Assembly (NCBI GenBank): GCA_024644505.1
Contig: JAHEHQ010000003.1
Span: 1-20,725, forward strand
Direction of reading: 5' to 3'
DNA from: Gammaproteobacteria bacterium
Lineage (GTDB): Bacteria > Pseudomonadota > Gammaproteobacteria > Chromatiales > Chromatiaceae
DNA: 20,725 bases
This document shows, in pieces, positions 15,009 through 20,725 of this stretch. Every line of letters starts with the position of its first letter. Positions within the stretch are counted from its first letter, which is position 1. The translations under genes were made by a program, and so were the position numbers. The notes below the pieces were generated by a model. The model made no database searches. It worked only from the letters and a program-made list of their open reading frames with translations, and had not been told where the DNA came from.

Positions 15009-16079
15009 ATGGCGGGCGTATTAGACGTGGTAAAACCTGGGGTAGTCACAGGCGATGGCGTACAGAATCTCTTGCAGTTTGCCAAGGAAAACAGTTTCGC
15101 ACTGCCAGCCGTCAACGTAGTGGGTACCAGTTCGGTCAACGCGGTGCTGGAAGCCGCTGCATCCGTCAATTCCCCGGTCATGATCCAGTTCTCCAACGGT
15201 GGTGCGGGGTTTTATGCAGGCAAGGGGTGCCCGTCGGACAAGGCGCTGGTCGCGGGTGCGGTATCGGGCGCCCAGCATGTCAGGGCCATGGCTGAGTTGT
15301 ACGGTGTTCCGGTGATACTTCACACCGATCACGCGGCGCGCAAGTTGTTGCCCTGGGTGGACGGCATGCTGGATGCCGGCGAGAGGTTCTACGAGCAGAC
15401 CGGAGAGCCCCTGTTCAGCTCCCATATGCTGGATCTTTCCGCTGAACCCCTGGAGCAGAACATAGCAACCTGTGAAGCGTACCTGAAACGGATGAGCAGC
15501 ATCGGCATGACCCTTGAGATCGAACTGGGCGTGACCGGCGGTGAAGAGGACGGTGTCGACAATACCGGGATCGACAACTCGGCACTCTATACCCAGCCGG
15601 AAGAGGTCGCACTGGCCTATGAAAGGCTCAATGCCATCAGCGGGAAATTCACGGTGGCCGCTTCATTCGGCAACGTCCACGGCGTATACAAACCGGGGAA
15701 CGTGATGTTGACCCCCAAGATCCTGGCCAATTCCCAGCAGTACATCCAGGAGAAGTACCATACCGGTGAGCGACCGGTATTCTTTGTATTTCACGGTGGC
15801 TCGGGCTCAAGCCGCGAGGATATCCGAGAGGCGATTTCCTACGGTGTGATCAAGATGAATATCGACACCGATACCCAGTGGGCCGCTTGGGATGGCGTGC
15901 GTCTCTATGAGAAAAAGAATCACGATTATCTCCAGGGACAGATAGGAAACCCGGACGGCGAAGACAAGCCCAACAAGAAATATTACGATCCGAGAGCCTG
16001 GCTGCGTGCCGGGGAGCAGTCCATGGTTGAACGCCTCAAGGTGGCGTTCGAGGATCTGAACTGCATAGACCGCAACTGA
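15009..16079 (+). CDS. fbaA: Class II fructose-bisphosphate aldolase
   Basis: The 356-residue class IIA aldolase reversibly condenses dihydroxyacetone phosphate and glyceraldehyde 3-phosphate, in gluconeogenesis, glycolysis or the Calvin cycle. It closely follows E. coli FbaA: HTDHAARKLLPW carries D107 (acid/base) and zinc ligand H108, ELGVTGGEEDGVDN is the catalytic loop, H224 lies in FGNVHGVY and H262 in FHGGSGS. These are each two residues before the E. coli H110, H226 and H264 equivalents. MNIDTDTQWA and the PNKKYYDPR ending complete the match. Length is as expected. It stands alone on the plus strand after the kinase, without other carbon-fixation or glycolytic genes, so whether it serves autotrophy cannot be told. 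Confidence 0.97.
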   Translation: MAGVLDVVKPGVVTGDGVQNLLQFAKENSFALPAVNVVGTSSVNAVLEAAASVNSPVMIQFSNGGAGFYAGKGCPSDKALVAGAVSGAQHVRAMAELYGVPVILHTDHAARKLLPWVDGMLDAGERFYEQTGEPLFSSHMLDLSAEPLEQNIATCEAYLKRMSSIGMTLEIELGVTGGEEDGVDNTGIDNSALYTQPEEVALAYERLNAISGKFTVAASFGNVHGVYKPGNVMLTPKILANSQQYIQEKYHTGERPVFFVFHGGSGSSREDIREAISYGVIKMNIDTDTQWAAWDGVRLYEKKNHDYLQGQIGNPDGEDKPNKKYYDPRAWLRAGEQSMVERLKVAFEDLNCIDRN

Positions 16080-16092
16080 ACGGAGATAACCG

Positions 16093-16164
16093 GTAGGATG
16101 TGGTGAATGAAATGAACCGCATCGATGGGGAGTGGTGCGCTTCGCATGGCTCAGCACATCCTGC
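16093..16164. repeat. Second palindromic intergenic repeat
   Basis: GTAGGATGTG (16093-16102) and CACATCCTGC (16155-16164) are inverted repeats matching at 9 of 10 positions, ending 72 bp apart. The element begins 13 bp after fbaA. Its left arm matches that of the repeat at 6579 at 11 of 15 positions, and both centres contain ATC(A/G)ATGG and GGTGCG. It is most simply a diverged copy of the same dispersed palindrome family. Confidence 0.5.
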
Positions 16165-16271
16165 GGGACTGCGGTATCGGAAGGGATTTTCCGGTAACCC
16201 GGTTCGTGGAATCTGGTGAATAAAACGTGCAGCATCGGTCACACTATCAGGTTCAAGATAAATAATCCCCA

Positions 16272-16299
16272 GCCGATGTACTTACAGGGCTGATGTACT
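16272..16299 (+). promoter_or_regulatory. Tandem GC(C/T)GATGTACT direct repeats upstream of the PAS-GGDEF-EAL gene
   Basis: GCCGATGTACT (16272-16282) and GCTGATGTACT (16289-16299) are 17 bp apart start to start, with 10 of 11 identical bases. Two helical-phase sites are typical of a dimeric regulator's operator, about 90-118 bp before the start codon. No known regulator consensus is claimed. Confidence 0.4.
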
Positions 16300-16363
16300 A
16301 TCGTGTCGGGGTGCGGAGGCATCTGAACGACCGATAGCGGGGTTCCTTCGGAATCCCGATAGT
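16297..16363 (+). promoter_or_regulatory. Possible switching leader of the PAS-GGDEF-EAL mRNA
   Basis: ACTATCG (16297-16303) can pair either with CGATAG (16332-16337) or with CGATAGT (16357-16363, 7 bp). Between the two partners lies a stable hairpin at 16339-16357 (8-bp stem with one G-U pair, UUC loop). The region ends 12 bases before the GAGGAG ribosome site. It does not match the c-di-GMP-I riboswitch core as I know it. Switching is inference. Confidence 0.3.
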
Positions 16364-16389
16364 CCCAGGTTGTCGAGGAGCCTGGATTC

Positions 16390-19300
16390 ATGGGGTGGGT
16401 ATTCCAGCACCGTTCGTTCCGTTTTGTATTGCCATTGACGATACTGGGGCTCTATACCCTCGCGATGCTGCCCTGGATCGCGGTGATCTATGAACAGCAC
16501 CGGATCGATGTGGTGACAAAGGGACGGGCCGACCTGGTCGCGGAGGGATACAGACTCGAACAGTTGCTTTTGCATCAGCCCGACGTAAAAATCACCGATC
16601 TGGAGCGACAGCTCGAACTGCATCCCGGGGACCCCAGGCTGATCTCTTCGGCGATCCTGGGTGAGGACGGCCGGGTTCTTGCCTCCAATCGTCCGGAGTG
16701 GTCCGGCGGGATGATCACAGCGCTTGGGGCGATTGACGGTGCACTGGTGCTGGACCGGATGGCCACGCATGGGATGAGTACCTGGGCGAGTCAGGAGGGG
16801 TTCCGTATCCATGGTCTTTTCCCCCACGGGCAGACAACAACTTCTCAGGGCCATCAGCAACCGTTCTCCGGCGCCATCTATCTCGAACTCGATCTTTCTG
16901 CTCAACATGATGACATTCTTCGGGACCTGATCCGCGATGCAGGGTTGCTGTGGCTGCTCCTGTTGCTTGCCACATTCACCGGCGGGTTTCTCGTACACAA
17001 GAAAACCAGGGTTCAGCTCTCGGACAGCCAGCGGCAGTACGAGACCCTGACCGAGTCGGTGCCGGTGGGTATTTTTCGCACCGATGCCGAAGGTAACTGT
17101 GTTTTCGTCAATGCCCGCTGCAGTGAAATGGCGGGCCTGTCGGAGGGGCAGCTCCGGGGTCATGGCTGGCTAGGTGCCTTTTATCCCGATGACCGGGAGC
17201 GGGTAGAGGAAGAATGGAGCAGGGCCCGGGAAGATGACCGGGTGTTCGAATGCGAGACGCGGCTGAGCCGTGCCCAGGATCCTGCGCCGTGGGTGATCGT
17301 GCGTGCCGTGCCGGAGAAGGATGCAGGAGGCCGCACCACCGGATACGTCGGTACGGTCACCGACATAGGAAGCAGTGAAGAGGTGGAGGCGGCACTGCAG
17401 AAGACCGAGCATCAGCTCAAGGAGGCGCAGGACCATGCGCGCCTGGGCTACTGGGATCTCGATGCACAGACCGGCGAGGCCCATTGGTCGGAGCAGCTTT
17501 ACAGGATCACCGGGCTGGAGATGTCCACCAGCGTGGGTACCAGGGTCCTATCGGATATCATCGATCCCCGGGACCGAGAGCCGGTGCTGGCTTCCATAAA
17601 CAGGGCAATACACGAAGGTGTTCATCATCACATGAAGTACCGGATCCTCACGGCGGATACCGGGGAGCGGCGCTGGGTTGAATGCAGTGCGAGGCCCGTT
17701 TTCGACGAGAACGGCCGTGTGACCCGGCTGCAGGGTATTGCCCAGGATGTGACCGAGCACAAGCAGGCCGAGTTGAAACTCGAGCAGGCCCTGCTCCGCG
17801 CCGATCAATATCTGGATGTGGTCGGCGTGATGCTGCTGGGTCTGGACAGGAAGGGTTTCATAACCCTGCTGAACCGCAGGGGCAGCGAAATTCTCGGCTG
17901 TCCCCAGGAACAGGCCCTGGGGCTTGACTGGGTCCAGGAATTCATACCGGAGGCTGATCGTGAAGAGGCGCGGCGCATGTTGCTTGCCTTCGAAGCCGCC
18001 GAACCGGCGGTGATCAAGCATGCCGAAAACACCATCATCACGCGGCAGGGTGAACGGCGGCGAATAGCCTGGCACAACGTGCTGCTCAAAGAGCCCGGTG
18101 GGAAGATCAGCGGCATACTCTCCTCAGGAGAGGATGTGACCAGTCAGCGGCAGACCGAAGAATCCTTAAGGCTTGCCGCAGGGGTATTCGACAATACACA
18201 CGATGGTGTGATCATTACCGACCGGGACGGCTGCATCCTCAATATCAACGAGGCGTTCAGTAAGATGACCGGGTACCGCCGGGATCAGGTGCTTGGGAAG
18301 AATCCGAGTATCTTCCAGTCCGGCAAACACGACCCGGAATTTTACCAGGGGATGTGGCAATCGATCGAGGAGCATGGTTTCTGGGAAGGAGAGATCATCA
18401 ATCGCCGGGCGGACGGCGAGCTCATATTCGAAAACCTCGCCATAAGCGCGGTGCGCGACGATTCGGGCAACATAACCCAGTTTGTCGGCGTGTTCTCCGA
18501 TATCAGCCATTTCAAAGCACATCAGGAACGTCTGGCCTGGCAGGCGCAGCACGACATCCTGACGGGTCTGCCAAACCGCCTGCTCCTGGCCGAGAGAATG
18601 GAATCGGCGTTCAAGCTTGCCAAACGCCAGCACCAGCTGGTAGCCAACTGTATTCTGGATCTGGACAAGTTCAAACCGATAAATGATGAGCATGGGCACG
18701 AGATGGGCGATCAATTGCTGATCGAGATCGCCGAACGCCTGACCCTGGCAGTCAGGTCCGTCGATACCGTGGCCCGCTTGGGCGGGGATGAATTCGTGCT
18801 CATACTGGCCGGGTGCAACAGTGTTAACGAGGTGGAGGAGATCCTGACCCGTGTTCAGTCCCAGTTGAGGCTGCCTGTGCAGATTGGCGATCACAGTCTG
18901 CATGTCTCTTCCAGTATCGGCGTTTCCCTTTACCCGGTGAACGGGGAGGAGGCGGATAAACTGCTGCGCCGGGCAGACAAGGCCATGTATGTGGTGAAAC
19001 AGTCGGGAAAGGACAGCTTCCGCTTCTTCGATCAGCTCGAGGAACAACAGGCCAAGGCCCACCGCCAGTTCATGAACGAGATGCGCACGGCGCTGAAAAG
19101 TGATGAACTCAGATTGCTGTATCACCCCACGATAGACGTTCACGAGGGCGAGGTTTCGGGTGTAAAGGCCCTGGTGCGCTGGGTGCATCCCCGGGATGGG
19201 GTGTTGCCTCCGGATCGGTTTCTACCTCAGATCGAAACCACCCGGCTTGCCGTAGAACTCGATCAATGGGTGATCGGCGAAGCGCTTCGCCAGATGCGGG

Positions 19301-20229
19301 CCTGGGTCTCCGGAGGCCTGGATCTCTCCGTCAGCGTGAACATCGGCGCCCAGACGCTGCTCGATCCCCATTCCCTGATTTGGCTGCGTGACGCCCTGGC
19401 CGACATCCCGGAAATAGATCCCTCGCGAATCGAACTGGAGATACTGGAGAGCACCGCCCTGTCCGATCTGCAGTTGGTCAGTGAAACCATCAACGCCTTT
19501 CGGGAACTCGGTGTGAGTTTTGCCCTGGGAGATTTCGGCACGGGCTACTCCTCCCTGACCTTCCTCAAGAAACTGCCGGTGCAGGTCATCAAAATGGATC
19601 ATACCTTTGTCCGCGGCATGCTGCAGGATCCGGACGATCTTGCCATCGTAGAGGGCATGATGGGATTGGCGCAGGCATTCAACCGCTCGGTTGTTGCCGA
19701 AGGCGTTGAGTCCGCCGAACACGGCAGGCTGCTGCTGAGCATGGGCTGTCAGAAGCTCCAGGGTTACGGGATAGCAAAACCAATGCCACCTGATGAACTG
19801 GAAGATTGGATCAGGGGATTCGAAATCGACGATTCCTGGCATCGGGCCGAGTCGGAGTTTGTTGCCTGGGACCTTTCACTGCTTTCAGCGGATCTTTTCC
19901 ACCGTCAATGGGTAAGACGGATACTGGAACGCTTGGATGACGCACAGGATCCGGGCGACGATCTGCTGCTGGACGGAAATGAATGTCGATTCGGCCACTG
20001 GCTGAATGGTCCGGGATCGGCTGCATGGGGCCGCCTGAAGGCGTTCACGGACATACTGCCCATTCACAGTAAGCTCCATGAGATCGCCCAACGGTTACTG
20101 ATCCGGGCGGCCGGCGACGATGCTTCCGCCACGGCAAAGGAAAAAGAAGAGCTGCTGGTTCTCCAGGAGCAGCTGTCCGGTAAACTCGAAGAGCTGCAAA
20201 GGGCTTTGGCGTCCGACTCAACTCACTGA
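16390..20229 (+). CDS. Membrane PAS4-GGDEF-EAL-CZB c-di-GMP protein with degenerate EAL
   Basis: The protein has 1279 residues. A membrane helix at about 12-33, a periplasmic domain and a second helix (about 180-203) are followed by four PAS domains (about 214-327, 342-460, 468-587, 594-711). The GGDEF domain has the active loop at 798-802 and an inhibitory RxxD site at 789-792, so cyclase activity is expected. In the EAL domain (about 894-1140) the signature glutamate is K926 (KAL), and the first Asp of DDFGTG is G1047. Two metal ligands are thus missing, although VNIG, ILES, IKMD and AEGVE persist. A CZB zinc-binding domain closes the protein (H1171, C1199 in CRFGHW, H1226, H1230). GAGGAG lies 9 bases before the ATG. 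It likely makes, and perhaps binds, c-di-GMP under redox, ligand and zinc control. The gene overlaps the cytochrome gene's end by 7 bp. Confidence 0.9.
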   Translation: MGWVFQHRSFRFVLPLTILGLYTLAMLPWIAVIYEQHRIDVVTKGRADLVAEGYRLEQLLLHQPDVKITDLERQLELHPGDPRLISSAILGEDGRVLASNRPEWSGGMITALGAIDGALVLDRMATHGMSTWASQEGFRIHGLFPHGQTTTSQGHQQPFSGAIYLELDLSAQHDDILRDLIRDAGLLWLLLLLATFTGGFLVHKKTRVQLSDSQRQYETLTESVPVGIFRTDAEGNCVFVNARCSEMAGLSEGQLRGHGWLGAFYPDDRERVEEEWSRAREDDRVFECETRLSRAQDPAPWVIVRAVPEKDAGGRTTGYVGTVTDIGSSEEVEAALQKTEHQLKEAQDHARLGYWDLDAQTGEAHWSEQLYRITGLEMSTSVGTRVLSDIIDPRDREPVLASINRAIHEGVHHHMKYRILTADTGERRWVECSARPVFDENGRVTRLQGIAQDVTEHKQAELKLEQALLRADQYLDVVGVMLLGLDRKGFITLLNRRGSEILGCPQEQALGLDWVQEFIPEADREEARRMLLAFEAAEPAVIKHAENTIITRQGERRRIAWHNVLLKEPGGKISGILSSGEDVTSQRQTEESLRLAAGVFDNTHDGVIITDRDGCILNINEAFSKMTGYRRDQVLGKNPSIFQSGKHDPEFYQGMWQSIEEHGFWEGEIINRRADGELIFENLAISAVRDDSGNITQFVGVFSDISHFKAHQERLAWQAQHDILTGLPNRLLLAERMESAFKLAKRQHQLVANCILDLDKFKPINDEHGHEMGDQLLIEIAERLTLAVRSVDTVARLGGDEFVLILAGCNSVNEVEEILTRVQSQLRLPVQIGDHSLHVSSSIGVSLYPVNGEEADKLLRRADKAMYVVKQSGKDSFRFFDQLEEQQAKAHRQFMNEMRTALKSDELRLLYHPTIDVHEGEVSGVKALVRWVHPRDGVLPPDRFLPQIETTRLAVELDQWVIGEALRQMRAWVSGGLDLSVSVNIGAQTLLDPHSLIWLRDALADIPEIDPSRIELEILESTALSDLQLVSETINAFRELGVSFALGDFGTGYSSLTFLKKLPVQVIKMDHTFVRGMLQDPDDLAIVEGMMGLAQAFNRSVVAEGVESAEHGRLLLSMGCQKLQGYGIAKPMPPDELEDWIRGFEIDDSWHRAESEFVAWDLSLLSADLFHRQWVRRILERLDDAQDPGDDLLLDGNECRFGHWLNGPGSAAWGRLKAFTDILPIHSKLHEIAQRLLIRAAGDDASATAKEKEELLVLQEQLSGKLEELQRALASDSTH

Positions 20230-20507
20230 TCAAATTTATAGAACTGCTGGTTGAGATAGCCTGCCACGTCGTCCACATCCTCATCGAACCATTTGAGCCC
20301 AAGGGACAGTTCGCAGCGCCGGACCTGGGAGGTGAGGCCGCTGCGAGTTTTAACCATCCTGTCTTTCCGCGTGTATACATCGTTCCCATGGCAGGAGTAG
20401 CAGTTCTCATCCGCCAGTTCCTTGCCGGCAGCCGGGTCGAAGGCACTTGCAGGTGAGGCCAGAATTAGCAGGAAAACCAGCAGTGGCAGTGACGATTTCA
20501 GTTTCAT
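20223..20507 (-). CDS. Small periplasmic single-haem c-type cytochrome
   Basis: The 94-residue precursor has a signal peptide with a Lys-rich start, a hydrophobic core (7-17) and an ASA cleavage site after residue 22. The mature part of about 72 residues has one haem site, CYSCH (C36-C39-H40). Probable distal ligand M51 sits unusually close, in KDRMVKT; a third cysteine, C65, is unpaired. The C-terminal helix WFDEDVDDVAGYLNQQFYKF is typical of a class of short gammaproteobacterial cytochromes. It would shuttle electrons in the periplasm; partners are not in the window. AGAGGA precedes the start by 10 bases. The end overlaps the opposite-strand c-di-GMP gene by 7 bp and the start is divergent from orn. 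Confidence 0.85.
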   Translation of the reverse strand: MKLKSSLPLLVFLLILASPASAFDPAAGKELADENCYSCHGNDVYTRKDRMVKTRSGLTSQVRRCELSLGLKWFDEDVDDVAGYLNQQFYKFDQ

Positions 20508-20640
20508 GAGTACTCATTCCTCTAAGGGGGGCACATCCCGATCATAGGCAGCCTGCCTGCAGTTGGACCAGTTCCGGAGACAGAGGTTCAGCCCCGATGC
20601 TTGCAGACATTATGATACAGCAAGCTGGTCAAGATACAGG

Positions 20641-20646
20641 TAGAAT
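20641..20646 (+). promoter_or_regulatory. Candidate -10 element for orn
   Basis: TAGAAT lies 26 bp before the orn ATG, giving a predicted start near 20652 and a leader of about 20 bases. No clear -35 was found at 16-18 bp. Confidence 0.3.
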
Positions 20647-20672
20647 AGCGGGCGATAAAAGGGGGAAGTTGG

Positions 20673-20725
20673 ATGACACAGAATTCGCAGAATCTCATCT
20701 GGATCGATCTGGAAATGACCGGTCT
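20673..20725 (+). CDS. orn: Oligoribonuclease Orn (N-terminal fragment, runs off the right edge)
   Basis: The visible 17 codons read MTQNSQNLIWIDLEMTG, almost the same as the start of E. coli Orn. WIDLEMTG is the first DEDD exonuclease motif, with the Asp and Glu that bind metal. Orn degrades RNA dinucleotides, including pGpG, the product of c-di-GMP phosphodiesterases, and is normally essential in gammaproteobacteria. A G-rich ribosome site (GGGGGAAG) precedes the ATG. The rest of the gene lies outside the window. Confidence 0.93.
   Translation, partial: MTQNSQNLIWIDLEMTG

Larger units (their letters stand above)
16080..16389. other. 310-bp intergenic region: palindromic repeat plus structured leader
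   Basis: No gene is supported here. The first third holds a palindromic repeat (16093-16164). TGGTGAAT from its left arm recurs at 16214-16221. The last third, leading into the PAS-GGDEF-EAL gene, holds two direct repeats and a set of competing stem-forming segments. No clear intrinsic terminator for fbaA and no strong promoter could be recognised; the AT-rich stretch near 16255-16266 is the best place for a -10. Confidence 0.5.

Noticed and set aside
16260..16389. c-di-GMP riboswitch in the leader of the PAS-GGDEF-EAL gene
   Set aside because: I could not find the conserved core or tetraloop-receptor sequence of the GEMM class; only generic stems are present.
18166..19188. 340-codon open frame on the minus strand
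   Set aside because: Antisense to the PAS, GGDEF and EAL domains, no motif.

Overview
The window reads as chromosomal DNA of a gammaproteobacterium with a high-GC coding style. The support is gene content and order: nudJ overlapping mnmA, ubiG-mupP-yciK in the order I know from Pseudomonas, an E. coli-type class II fructose-bisphosphate aldolase, and oligoribonuclease at the right edge. A sulfur-oxidising Chromatiales-like host would fit the small periplasmic c-type cytochrome, the Atm1-type exporter and the many c-di-GMP proteins, but that lineage is an inference. I see no phage, transposase, CRISPR, tRNA or rRNA.

Layout. Positions 1-1482 (minus strand) hold the start of mnmA, nudJ and a diguanylate cyclase. 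Positions 1619-3843 (minus) are a compact ubiG-mupP-yciK operon for ubiquinone synthesis, peptidoglycan recycling and a short-chain dehydrogenase. Positions 4252-6575 (plus) are a two-gene operon: a degenerate CYTH plus CHAD protein, overlapping by 4 bp a ParA/MinD-like ATPase. A palindromic repeat (6579-6658) separates it from a convergent minus-strand operon (6684-11214). In transcription order that operon holds an S24/LexA-fold protein without DNA-binding domain, an RND adaptor lipoprotein and an RND pump. Plus-strand genes then follow: an Atm1-type ABC exporter, a NarX-like histidine kinase with a four-cysteine cluster, fbaA, and a 1279-residue PAS4-GGDEF-EAL-CZB protein. A single-haem cytochrome (minus) overlaps the end of that gene tail to tail, and the first 17 codons of orn close the window.

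How the genes work together. c-di-GMP metabolism appears twice as enzymes (a small cyclase and the large PAS-GGDEF-EAL protein) and once as a salvage step (Orn degrades pGpG). The large protein's EAL domain lacks two metal-binding acidic residues and is followed by a zinc-binding CZB domain, so it looks like a multi-input cyclase rather than a phosphodiesterase.

The most unusual candidate system is the coupled CHAD-ParA pair. CHAD domains bind polyphosphate and ParA-type ATPases position cargo, so the pair could position polyphosphate granules. Other second-look items are the S24-like protein with Arg at the catalytic Lys position heading the RND operon, the kinase's Cys cluster, the structured leader of the PAS-GGDEF-EAL gene, a hairpin abutting the nudJ start codon, and two related palindromic repeats.
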